Source: Streptomyces umbrinus (GTDB lineage: Bacteria > Actinomycetota > Actinomycetes > Streptomycetales > Streptomycetaceae). Taken from it: a stretch of 64,000 nt of DNA. The notes below the pieces were generated by a model. The model ran no database searches. It was given only the letters and a program-made list of their open reading frames with translations, and was not told where the DNA came from. Shown one piece after another: positions 16,459 to 24,042 of this stretch. The stretch spans positions 11,011,501-11,075,500 of the forward strand of contig NZ_JAUSZI010000002.1 in the NCBI RefSeq assembly GCF_030817415.1, in the 5' to 3' direction. Made by a program: the position numbers and the translations under genes. Within the stretch, counting starts at the first letter, position 1. Each line of letters starts with the position of its first letter.

Positions 16459-16899
16459 CTACGTCTGTGATGTGCTCTTCGCGGACGTGGCCGCGCACAG
16501 GAACCCCAGCACCACGGCGAGAACGCCGATGATGATGTTGTTCAGCACGACGCCCGCGTCAGGGCTCTCGCCGACTATCCACGGCGAGATGATCATCCAC
16601 GTACCCATGGCACACATGGCCCAGCTCAGGCCGTACATCCGGGTCGGGTTGGTGGTGAATCCGAGGGCCAGAACGCCTATTGCGATGCCCATGATGAGGT
16701 TGTGCGTCACGAGCGCGGGCTGGCTTGTCGTGTAGTGGAGTATCCACGGGGAGGTGGCGCAGTACAGACCGAGCAGGAACACCGGTCCGTCCACGAGCGC
16801 CACATCGCGACCACCGAGCATGCGGGCGTAGCGATCCCGCATTTCGGGCACATCAGGGTGGCTGGCTATGTCACCTCTGGTGTTCGAGACGTTGGCCAT
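16459..16899 (-). CDS. SPW-repeat integral membrane protein
   Basis: The protein is 146 aa with four hydrophobic segments in two related halves. Each half contains the SPW signature (TSPWILHY and ISPWIVGE), which defines the SPW family. AAAGGAG precedes ATG 16899. Its start lies inside the 3' end of the ECF sigma gene (29-bp overlap), so the two are co-expressed. Function of the family is unknown. The pairing with a sigma factor raises the possibility that it is a target or partner. Confidence 0.88.
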   Translation of the reverse strand: MANVSNTRGDIASHPDVPEMRDRYARMLGGRDVALVDGPVFLLGLYCATSPWILHYTTSQPALVTHNLIMGIAIGVLALGFTTNPTRMYGLSWAMCAMGTWMIISPWIVGESPDAGVVLNNIIIGVLAVVLGFLCAATSAKSTSQT

Positions 16900-17644
16900 G
16901 ACTCGACTCCTTTGTCTCTGCAGGCCTGACCGCGACTGTGCGGTATGCGGTAGACGCCGCGTATGTACATTCTGCTCTTATTTCTTCCTTATGTGTAGAG
17001 GTGGGCGGGTCGGAGGAGGCAGGAGTTGCGTAGTCCGCACGCAGACAGCGACGCAGCCGGTACAGCCCGCGTCGGGCGTGGCTCTTGACCGTCCCAAGCG
17101 GCCAGTCGGTGCGCTGGGCGATCTGGGCCTGGGTGAGGTCCTCGTAGAACGTCAGCCGCAGGACCCGCTGCTGGGCGGAGGGCAGCCTGGCCATCTCCCG
17201 CCGGATCAGGATCCGGTCGAGGACGGCTTCGGGCCCTTCGTCCACTGGATCGCCGAGTACCAGGACGGATCCCGCCCGGGCGATGAGCTCCGCGTGGCGC
17301 GTCCGGGCCGCCAGGGCGTCGGCGATCCTGCGTCTGGTGATGCCCACGATCCAGACCGCGACCGCGCCGCGTTCGGGCCGGTAACCGTGACGGCCGCGCC
17401 ACACCCCCAGGAAGACCTGCTGGGTGACGTCCTCCGCCTCCCTCGTGTCGCCCAGCGCACGCCAGGCGAGCGTGTGGACCAGCGCGGACCACCTGCGGTG
17501 GGCGGCGGTCAGGCAGGCCTCGTCGCCGTCGGCCAGGCCGCGGGCCAATGCCTCGTCGGTGAGCGGCTCCTTCGAACGAACCCTTGAGGGTGTGTCACCC
17601 TCCGCCGTGACCACCGGCGGTTCGGGCATCGCATGTCCGGTCAT
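16871..17644 (-). CDS. ECF-family RNA polymerase sigma factor
   Basis: The protein is about 257 aa from ATG 17644, chosen because GAGGAG is eight bases upstream; ATG 17650 is the alternative. Region 2 is seen as REAEDVTQQVFLGVWRGRHG, and region 4 as LPSAQQRVLRLTFYEDLTQA with the HTH QIAQRTDWPLGTVKSHARRG. No C-terminal extension domain is recognisable after the about 50-residue tail. It is divergent from the truncated MerR gene. Light-responsive LitR-type MerR regulators in Streptomyces are often paired with an ECF sigma, so this may be a LitS-like remnant; that is inference from context. Confidence 0.85.
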   Translation of the reverse strand: MTGHAMPEPPVVTAEGDTPSRVRSKEPLTDEALARGLADGDEACLTAAHRRWSALVHTLAWRALGDTREAEDVTQQVFLGVWRGRHGYRPERGAVAVWIVGITRRRIADALAARTRHAELIARAGSVLVLGDPVDEGPEAVLDRILIRREMARLPSAQQRVLRLTFYEDLTQAQIAQRTDWPLGTVKSHARRGLYRLRRCLRADYATPASSDPPTSTHKEEIRAECTYAASTAYRTVAVRPAETKESSHGQRLEHQR

Positions 17645-17741
17645 GGCCATGGCTCCTCACGTCGTGCCCCGGTGCGGCCATCGTCGGAGCAGGGCCGTGA
17701 GGTGATCAATCCGCATCGATTCTGCGTCGTACAGTCGGCCC

Positions 17742-18003
17742 ATGTACGAGCCGACGGGCGGTCGGAACCGCCCGGACGACACCCCTCCGAAAGCGGTCCA
17801 GGCGGCCGATACGGGCATGACGACCGGGGCAGTGGCCCGTCGGCTCGGGGTGTCGCCGACCACGCTGCGCTCGTGGGACCGTCGTTACGGCCTTGGCCCC
17901 GCCGTCCGCGCCGACGGGCGCCACCGCCGCTGGACGACCCGGGACGTCGCGATGCTGGAGGCGATGTGCCGGCTGACCTCCGCCGGGGTCCCGCCCGCCG
18001 ACC
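17742..18003 (+). pseudogene. MerR-family regulator, truncated after the DNA-binding domain
   Basis: From ATG 17742 the frame encodes a normal MerR HTH: GAVARRLGVSPTTLRSWDRR, YGLGPAVRADGRHRRWT and TRDVAMLEAMCRLTSAGVPP. Homology-type sequence stops at about residue 87 (GVPPAD). Beyond about 18003 the frame runs on only as antisense of the SDR gene. The family usually continues with a long linker and often a B12-binding photosensor domain (LitR/CarH type), which is lost here. A truncated HTH could still bind DNA but would lack its effector domain. Confidence 0.75.
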
Positions 18004-19175
18004 AGCCGGTCCAGCCAGCCGCGCACCGCCCAGGCGAGGGGAAAGGAGTACCAGCCGTTGTCACCGCCGATGCCCTCGATCACCCGCCACAGGGCTTCGG
18101 ACGGGGCGTCGACCGCCAGCTCGCGCCGGTCCGTGTAGAGGCTGCCGCCCGCCCAGTCGGGGTCGGTGGGCAGCGGGTCACTCGGGGCACCCGGTACCGA
18201 GGCGGACGACCAGCGCGTGGCGACTCGCGCCTCCCGGACGCGTCGCAGGGCCAGTCGCACCGACTCCTCGAAGCCGATCGGCCCGCCCGGCGGGTCGGGC
18301 ACAAGGCGGGCGATGTCGTGCTCGTGGCAGACGACCTCGTGGCGCAGCGACTCGGTGAGCGGGCGCGCGATGGAGTTCGGTACGGGCGTGACCAGTCCGA
18401 CCCAGTGACTGGAGAGCCGGGGCGTCAGCACCGGCACCGGCACGATCAGGCGGCGCGGCAGGCCCGCGACCGCCGCGTATCTGACCATCATCTCCCGGTA
18501 CGTCAGGATCTCCGGGCCGCCGATGTCGAAGGCCCGGCTGACGTCGTCCGGCATCCGTGCGGCGCCCACCAGCGTGCGCAGCACGTCCCGTACCGCGATG
18601 GGCTGGATCCGCGTATGGACCCAGCTCGGGGTGACCATCACCGGCAGCCGCTCGGTGAGATAGCGCAGCATCTCGAAGGAGGCCGAACCCGAACCGATGA
18701 TGACCGCCGCGCGCAGCACGGTCGTCGGCACCCCGGAGTCCAGCAGGACGCGGCCGACCTCGGCCCGGGACCGCAGATGCGGCGACAGCTCCTTCTCCGG
18801 CACCCCGGCGGGGGTGAGCCCGCCCAGATAGACGATCCGGCGTACGCCCGCCGCGCGGGCCCGCTCCCCGAAGGTGCGCGCCGCCCTGCGGTCGGTCTCC
18901 TCGAAGCCCTTGCCCGTGCCGAGCGCGTGCACCAGGTAGTAGGCGACGTCGATGTCCCGCATCGCCCCGGCGACGGACTCGGGGTCGGTGACGTCCCCGC
19001 GCACCACCTCGACGTCACCCGCCCACTCATGGTCGCGGAGAGCGCCGGGGGAGCGGGCCATGCAGCGCACCCGGTGGCCCGCGGCGAGGAGCTTCGGGAC
19101 GAGCCGGCCGCCGATGTATCCCGTCGCGCCCGTCACCAGGCACCGCAGTCCGCCTTCGGAGACGTCACCGCTCAT
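18000..19175 (-). pseudogene. SDR/NmrA-type oxidoreductase with DUF2867, truncated at its C-terminus
   Basis: From ATG 19175 the protein has the extended-SDR Rossmann motif VTGATGYIGGRL, then the NmrA-like core (VYLGGLTPAGVPEKELSPHL; LRAAVIIGSGSASFEMLRYL). A DUF2867 domain starts near DRRELAVDAPSEALWRVIEG and continues to WYSFPLAWAVRGWLDRLVGG. It then passes at about 18000 into antisense of the MerR gene and reads on to 17706 without family-like sequence. About 100 residues of DUF2867 are missing. The Rossmann domain is intact, so partial activity cannot be excluded. Confidence 0.75.
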
Positions 19176-19358
19176 GAGTTCTCAGCCTTCCGTGTCGGTG
19201 TCCCCCCTCCCGATCACTTCCCTGGTGAAGGCCCCTTTGGATGCGCCGACCGGGCCACTGCGGCCATCCGGGTCGCGGGCGTCGGCACATGTTTTCGCAG
19301 ATCGGGGGCAGACGACGTGCAGCAGAGTCGTTGGTGGATGCTGGAGGTGGCTGCCGTC

Positions 19359-19526
19359 ATGGGCGCGAAGGTGCTGGAGCGGTTTCCCGCGGGAGCCCCG
19401 CGCGGATCGTGGCCCGCGGAGGAGTACGCGGCACGGCGTCGCGCCGAAGGACAGCCCGCGGCGGTCGTGATGGACCTGAAGTCGGACGCCTTCCTCGTGG
19501 TGGTCCCGGCGCGCGACGAGCACTGA
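19359..19526 (+). CDS. Small conserved-type protein of unknown function (55 aa)
   Basis: The frame from ATG 19359 has an excellent ribosome-binding site (GGAGGTGG, eight bases upstream) and encodes a 55-residue protein with GC3-biased codons, containing VLERFPAGAPRGSWPAEEYA and a hydrophobic end (VVMDLKSDAFLVVVPARDEH). I believe similar small proteins occur in other Streptomyces but cannot assign a function. It lies between the truncated SDR gene and the LysR gene, transcribed toward the LysR gene. Confidence 0.55.
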   Translation: MGAKVLERFPAGAPRGSWPAEEYAARRRAEGQPAAVVMDLKSDAFLVVVPARDEH

Positions 19527-19574
19527 TCCCGCACGGGCGGGCGCCGCTCCGGGGCGAGCCGGACAGGCGCCGCG

Positions 19575-20495
19575 TCACGGCCGGCCGGTCACCGTTCCCC
19601 CGAGTGCAGCCGCCCGGTGCACGAAGGCCTCGTGCAGATCGTGGGCGGCCCGCGGCACCGAGTCCGCCTTGCGCCGCTGCAGCATCAACAGCACGCGCGT
19701 CGAGTCGTCGGCCAGCGGACGGCAGAGGATGGAGCCCTGCCGTTCCAGCGGATCGTCGATCACGCTGAAGTCGGGCAGCACCGTGGCCCCCAGCCCTTCC
19801 GCCACCATCAGTTTGCCCATCTCCGCACCGTCGGTGGAGTAGGAGAAGGACGGCTCGCGGTCGCCCAGCAGCCGGTGGACGTAGCGGTGCATCACATAGC
19901 CTGAGCGCATCGCGATGAGCGGTTCCGCGAGCAGGTCGGACACGGACACCACCGGGAGCGACGCCAGCGGACTGTCCGGCCGCACGCACACCACCGGCCG
20001 CCCGCGCAGCAGCTCCGTGGAGTCGAAGTCGGCGGCCACGTCGTCACCCTCCAGGTGATTCACCAGACCGAGGTCGAAGCCGCCCTCCAACAGGGTCCGG
20101 TGGATCTCCGACTGCTGGGCGCCGACGACCTCCACCTGCGTCGCCGGATGCGTGGCGCGGAACTCCCGTACGGCAGGAATGAGCAGCGGCACCGTCGCCG
20201 CGTTCACCGTGCCGACGCGCACCATGCGACTGATGCGGTGCTGCTCGCCCGCGGCGCCCCGCAGCCGGTCCACCGCATCGAGGACGTTGATGATGTGCGG
20301 CAGCAGCTCCCGCCCCTCCGCGCTCATCTTCGCGCCGGTCCGCTTGCGCTCCAGGAGGTCGACCCCGAGTTCCCGCTCCAGATTCCGCACGGTCTCGCTC
20401 AACGCGGGCTGGGAGAGGTGGAGTTCCTCGGCCGCGCGGCGCAGCGAACCGAGCCGGGTGACCGCCGTGATGTATTCCAGCTGCTCTATTCGCAC
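19575..20495 (-). CDS. LysR-family transcriptional regulator of the sulfur-scavenging operon
   Basis: The protein is 306 aa from GTG 20495, the start that places the HTH at the usual distance (RIEQLEYITAVTRLGSLRRA, then AEELHLSQPALSETVRNLER). The C-terminal periplasmic-binding-like domain includes GLVNHLEGDDVAADFDS and GLGATVLPDFSVIDDPLERQ. LysR proteins bind T-N11-A sites and usually activate a divergent operon with a small-molecule co-inducer. Here the divergent operon encodes sulfone/sulfonate enzymes, so a CysB/Cbl/SfnR-like role in sulfur limitation is likely by context. Start codons are 138 bp from the leader peptide. Confidence 0.88.
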   Translation of the reverse strand: MRIEQLEYITAVTRLGSLRRAAEELHLSQPALSETVRNLERELGVDLLERKRTGAKMSAEGRELLPHIINVLDAVDRLRGAAGEQHRISRMVRVGTVNAATVPLLIPAVREFRATHPATQVEVVGAQQSEIHRTLLEGGFDLGLVNHLEGDDVAADFDSTELLRGRPVVCVRPDSPLASLPVVSVSDLLAEPLIAMRSGYVMHRYVHRLLGDREPSFSYSTDGAEMGKLMVAEGLGATVLPDFSVIDDPLERQGSILCRPLADDSTRVLLMLQRRKADSVPRAAHDLHEAFVHRAAALGGTVTGRP

Positions 20496-20867
20496 CCCAG
20501 CAGAATGCGGTGCCCGCAACGCCCTGTTCAAGGGCTGCCCTGTCACGCCTTCGTGAAATTCGCCGGTCCGCGATGCGAGACCGATCGGGTATTCCTTGAC
20601 GGTCAGGACCGACGGCTGCCACGATCGAGAACATGATGATGCGACTGGACCTCACGCGGCGACGCCACGTCGACCTCGCGCGTGTCTCCAGCGCCGCCTG
20701 TTGCTCCGTGGCCTGATCCACCGGATCCGCTGCGCCTCGCACCCCCTCTTCTTCCGACGCCCACGGCTGCCGTAAAGCCGTGAGTCGCTTTCCGCCGCCC
20801 GAATTCGGCAATGCACTGCCACCCGCCGAATTCGGCCTGCCTGAATTCCCCGCAACAGGAGTTCCGC
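20496..20867 (+). promoter_or_regulatory. Regulatory leader region of the sulfur operon
   Basis: This 372-bp gap holds a promoter (TTGACG at 20596-20601, 18-bp spacer, CACGAT at 20620-20625), the leader peptide ORF, a hairpin CACGGCT/AGCCGTG at 20762-20782, and two copies of the palindrome CCGAATTCGG (20799-20808, 20826-20835) with a third GAATTC at 20843-20848, just before the sfnG ribosome-binding site AGGAG. The order promoter, Cys-codon ORF, hairpin, structural gene fits an attenuation leader. Confidence 0.6.
20633..20716 (+). CDS. Cysteine-containing leader peptide, putative attenuator
   Basis: A 27-codon ORF starts with three consecutive ATGs (20633, 20636, 20639). Its product contains MRLDLTRRRHVDLARVSSAA followed by Cys-Cys-Ser-Val-Ala and stop. 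The R-x-H-V-D-L-x-R-V motif followed by cysteines matches the actinobacterial putative leader peptides that precede sulfur-assimilation genes. The -10 hexamer ends at 20625, so transcription should begin at or just before 20633 and the ORF is probably leaderless. Slow reading of the adjacent Cys codons when Cys-tRNA is scarce would change folding of the downstream RNA and permit sfnG expression. Confidence 0.75.
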   Translation: MMMRLDLTRRRHVDLARVSSAACCSVA

Positions 20868-22004
20868 ATGCCTGCCGAAAACCCGTCCGCAGACCCCGTC
20901 CGCTTCGCCTACTGGGTGCCCAACGTCAGCGGCGGCCTGGTCACCAGCAAGATCGAGCAGCGCACCGACTGGGGCTACGAGTACAACCGCGAACTCGCCG
21001 TCCTGGCCGAGAACAACGGCTTCGACTACGCCCTCAGCCAGGTCCGCTACATGGCCAGCTACGGCGCCGAGTTCCAGCACGAGTCGACCAGCTTCAGCCT
21101 CGCCCTGCTGCTCGCCACCCAGCGTCTGAAGGTCATCGCCGCCGTCCACCCCGGCCTCTGGCACCCGGGCGTCCTCGCCAAACTCGGCGCCACCGCCGAC
21201 CACCTGTCGAACGGCCGCTTCGCCGTCAACGTCGTCTCCGGCTGGTTCAAGGGCGAGTTCACCGCCCTCGGCGAGCCCTGGCTGGAGCACGACGAGCGCT
21301 ACCGCCGCTCCGAGGAGTTCATCCAGGCCCTGCGTCAGATCTGGACCGAGGACCACACCGAACTCGCCGGTGACTTCTACCGGTTGCGCGACTTCTCCCT
21401 CAAGCCCAAGCCCCTCAACACCGTCGAGCGCCCCCACCCGGAGATCTTCCAGGGCGGCAACTCCACCGCCGCCCGCGCGATGGCCGGCCGGGTCTCCGAC
21501 TGGTACTTCTCCAACGGCAAGGACTTCGACGGGGTCGTCGAACAGCTCGCGGACGTACGGGCATCAGCGGCCCAAGTGGGCCGTACGGCACCGAAGTTCG
21601 GCCTCAACGGCTTCCTGATCGCCCGTGACACCGAGGCCGAGGCCCGCGAGACCCTCCGCGAGATCGTCGCCCACGCCGACCGCGAGGCCGTCGAGGGATT
21701 CGGCGCCGCAGTGAAGCAGGCCGGACAATCCGCCGCGGACGGCAAGGGCATGTGGCAGGACTCCTCCTTCGAGGACCTCGTCCAGTACAACGACGGCTTC
21801 CGTACGGGGCTGATCGGCACCCCGGAGCAGATCGCCGAACGGATCGTCGCGTACAAGCGCCTCGGCGTCGACCTCCTGCTTCTCGGCTTCCTCCACTACC
21901 ACGAGGAGGTCGAGTACTTCGGCCGCCGCGTGCTGCCGCTCGTACGCGAACTGGAAGCCCAACTCCCGGACACCGAGCCCGAGTCCGCACCCGTCCACGC
22001 CTGA
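20868..22004 (+). CDS. sfnG: FMNH2-dependent dimethylsulfone monooxygenase
   Basis: The protein is 378 aa from ATG 20868, with AGGAG upstream. It is a luciferase-like monooxygenase matching the SfnG branch: FAYWVPNVSGGLVTSKIEQR at the N-terminus, GFDYALSQVRYMASYGAEFQ, VNVVSGWFKGEF, and GLIGTPEQIAERIVAYKRLG near the C-terminus. SfnG converts dimethylsulfone to methanesulfinate with FMNH2 and O2. The reductant would come from the FMN reductase now separated from it by the IS110 element. It is the first structural gene after the Cys leader. Confidence 0.9.
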   Translation: MPAENPSADPVRFAYWVPNVSGGLVTSKIEQRTDWGYEYNRELAVLAENNGFDYALSQVRYMASYGAEFQHESTSFSLALLLATQRLKVIAAVHPGLWHPGVLAKLGATADHLSNGRFAVNVVSGWFKGEFTALGEPWLEHDERYRRSEEFIQALRQIWTEDHTELAGDFYRLRDFSLKPKPLNTVERPHPEIFQGGNSTAARAMAGRVSDWYFSNGKDFDGVVEQLADVRASAAQVGRTAPKFGLNGFLIARDTEAEARETLREIVAHADREAVEGFGAAVKQAGQSAADGKGMWQDSSFEDLVQYNDGFRTGLIGTPEQIAERIVAYKRLGVDLLLLGFLHYHEEVEYFGRRVLPLVRELEAQLPDTEPESAPVHA

Positions 22005-22020
22005 CCGCCCGTCCCCGGGC

Positions 22021-22037
22021 GCCTCCCGCGCGGAGGC
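22021..22037 (+). terminator. Short hairpin after sfnG
   Basis: GCCTCC-CGCGC-GGAGGC follows the sfnG stop by 16 bp, just before the IS110 insertion. A six-bp G/C stem without a U-run could act as a weak terminator or processing site. Confidence 0.35.
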
Positions 22038-22056
22038 ATCCCCCGTCCCGAAAGAG

Positions 22057-23369
22057 TCTCAATGACGAAGTCAAGCCGCCTGCGTGACCGGCGGAGCGGA
22101 GGTGAACACCCGTCCGTCACGCAGCAGAGCCCACAACACACTCGCTCGTCGGCGGGCCAGGGCGATGACGGCCTGGACGTGTTTGCAGCCCTCGCCCCGC
22201 TTCTTGAGGTAGAAGTCCCGGTTCGGTCCCTCGCGGATGATGCTGGTCTGCGCGGACATGTAGAACACCCGTCGCAGGCGGCGGCTGTAGCGTTTGGGCC
22301 GGTGAAGGTTGCCGGTGCGCCGGCCGGAGTCACGCGGGACGGGCACCAGCCCGGCCGCCGACGCCAGGTGGCCGGCGTCGGCGTAGGCCGACAAGTCGCC
22401 GGCGGACACGACGAACTCGGCCCCGAGTATCGGGCCCATCCCGGGCAGGGATTCGATGATCTCCGCCTGCGGGTGACCGCGGAACGTGTCGCGGATCTGC
22501 TTGTCGATCCGCTTGAGCCGGTCGTCCAGGGCCAGGATCTGCCCGGCCAGGTCGGCCACGATCTGCGCGGCGACGTCCTCGCCGGGCAGCGCGGTCTGCT
22601 GGGCTTGTGCCGCCTCCAGTGCGGTCGCGGCGACCTCGTCGGCGCTGCGCACGCTGCGGTTGGCCAGCCAGGCTGTCAGCCTCGCCCGGCCGCGGCGGCG
22701 GATGGCGGCCGGGGTCTGGTAACCCGTCAGCAGGACCAGCGCGCCTTTGTGCGAGCTGTAGTCGAAGGCCCGCTCCAGCGCGGGGAAGACGCCGGTCAGC
22801 ACATCGCGCAGGCGGTTGATCATCCGCACGCGGTCGGCCACCAGGTCGGAGCGGTGGGCGGTCAGCAGCGCGAGGTCGGCGGCCAGCTGGGCGGGCACGT
22901 CGATGGCGGTGAAGTCGTTGCGGTGGCGGGCGGTCTCGGCGATGACGTAGGCGTCGCGGGCGTCGGTCTTCGCCTCACCCCGGTAGGCACCCGACATGCG
23001 GTTGACCGTGCGGCCAGGCACGTAGACGGCCCGCTGGCCGTGGGCCGCGAGCAGGGCCAACAGCAGAGCCGAGGACGTGCCGGAGATGTCCACCGCCCAG
23101 TGAACCTCGTCCGCCAGATCGAGGATCTCGCCGAGCGCGGCCAGGATCGCCGACTCGTCGTTGTCGATCTTCTTCGACCACAACGTGGCGCCGGTCTCAT
23201 CGACCACAGCCGCCCAGTGGTGGCCCTTGCCCGCGTCGACACCGGCCCAGAGCTGGGCCCTCCGCTTGCTCACTCGCCCTCCTCGCGCCGTTCGGCATGC
23301 CGTCGGCCCGAGGAACACCCCGCTGTCATCTCCGTAATCAGCGACCGCACGAAGCGCGCACATCTCAAT
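22057..23369 (-). mobile_element. IS110-family insertion sequence inside the sulfur operon
   Basis: A complete IS110-type transposase gene (22071-23273, minus) interrupts the plus-strand operon between sfnG and the FMN reductase gene. IS110 elements lack conventional terminal inverted repeats, so ends are hard to set. A 7-bp direct repeat TCTCAAT at 22057-22063 and 23363-23369 gives plausible limits of about 1.3 kb, but the right end could lie further on, up to about 23470. IS110-group elements carry a guide (bridge) RNA in a non-coding end 5' of the transposase; only 96 bp lie there with these limits, which argues for a more distant right end. Confidence 0.75.
22071..23273 (-). CDS. IS110-family transposase (DEDD recombinase)
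   Basis: The protein is 400 aa from GTG 23273 with GAGGAGGGC upstream. The N-terminal RuvC-like DEDD domain shows AGVDAGKGHHWAAVVDETGA (first Asp) and KTDARDAYVIAETARHRNDF (third/fourth acidic residues). The C-terminal Tnp_IS116/IS110/IS902 domain has ESLPGMGPILGAEFVVSAGD and the later SAAGLVPVPRDSGRRTG with the conserved Ser. It catalyses RNA-guided site-specific insertion of its element. The frame looks intact, so the element may be active. It is transcribed against the operon it interrupts. Confidence 0.93.
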   Translation of the reverse strand: MSKRRAQLWAGVDAGKGHHWAAVVDETGATLWSKKIDNDESAILAALGEILDLADEVHWAVDISGTSSALLLALLAAHGQRAVYVPGRTVNRMSGAYRGEAKTDARDAYVIAETARHRNDFTAIDVPAQLAADLALLTAHRSDLVADRVRMINRLRDVLTGVFPALERAFDYSSHKGALVLLTGYQTPAAIRRRGRARLTAWLANRSVRSADEVAATALEAAQAQQTALPGEDVAAQIVADLAGQILALDDRLKRIDKQIRDTFRGHPQAEIIESLPGMGPILGAEFVVSAGDLSAYADAGHLASAAGLVPVPRDSGRRTGNLHRPKRYSRRLRRVFYMSAQTSIIREGPNRDFYLKKRGEGCKHVQAVIALARRRASVLWALLRDGRVFTSAPPVTQAA

Positions 23370-23485
23370 CAGCAGCCAGGGCGCCCCGGAGAGCCGGGCG
23401 GCCACTCCTTCGAAGCCACTGAAGGCAAGAACCCATAAGCCACACCCGGCCCTCCCGGGCCGCCTAACAACTTACGGAGAAACCC

Positions 23486-24040
23486 ATGGCCACCGTCCTG
23501 TCCGTCTCCGGCAGCCCCTCCGCCTCCTCCCGCACCAACCGACTCCTGCGCCACCTGGACAACCGGCTGACCGCGCAGGGTCACGAGGTGATCCCGCTCG
23601 ACGTCCGTACGATCCCCGCCGAGGCCCTGCTCGGCGCCGACTTCAGGCATCCGGCGATCGTCGAGGCCACCGCGCTCTTCGCCCGCGTCGACGGCATCGT
23701 CATCGGCACCCCCGTCTACAAGGCCGCCTACTCCGGCGTCCTCAAGGCGCTGCTCGACCTGCTTCCGCAGTACGCCCTCACCGGCAAGACCGTGCTGCCC
23801 CTGGCGACCGGGGGCACCACCGCGCACGTGCTGGCCATCGACTACGCCCTGCGCCCGGTGCTCAGCTCCATGGGCGCCCGGCACATCGTCCAGGGCTGGT
23901 TCACCCTCGACAAGGACATCGCGGTGGGCGAGGACGGCGGACTCACGGTGGCACCCGCGGCCGCCGAGGCGCTGACCCAGGTGCTCGACCAGTTCTCCGA
24001 GGCCCTGGGCCGTACGCCGGTCCTGGCCGCGGCGAGCTGA
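23486..24040 (+). CDS. NADPH-dependent FMN reductase (SsuE/MsuE type)
   Basis: The protein is 184 aa from ATG 23486 with CGGAGA upstream. The flavodoxin-like fold shows VLSVSGSPSASSRTNRLLRH (phosphate-binding loop) and DGIVIGTPVYKAAYSGVLKA, the hallmark of the SsuE family, then GKTVLPLATGGTTAHVLAID. It reduces FMN with NAD(P)H and hands FMNH2 to the partner monooxygenases SfnG and SsuD. It is followed 2 bp later by sfnB. Its own promoter is unclear; the IS110 element lies directly upstream, so its expression may now depend on a promoter in or beyond the element. Confidence 0.9.
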   Translation: MATVLSVSGSPSASSRTNRLLRHLDNRLTAQGHEVIPLDVRTIPAEALLGADFRHPAIVEATALFARVDGIVIGTPVYKAAYSGVLKALLDLLPQYALTGKTVLPLATGGTTAHVLAIDYALRPVLSSMGARHIVQGWFTLDKDIAVGEDGGLTVAPAAAEALTQVLDQFSEALGRTPVLAAAS

Positions 24041-24042
24041 CC

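Noticed and set aside
17742..19526. A single 594-codon MerR-SDR fusion protein
   Set aside because: After about residue 87 the plus frame is only antisense of the SDR gene; it is read-through across a deletion junction, not a designed fusion.
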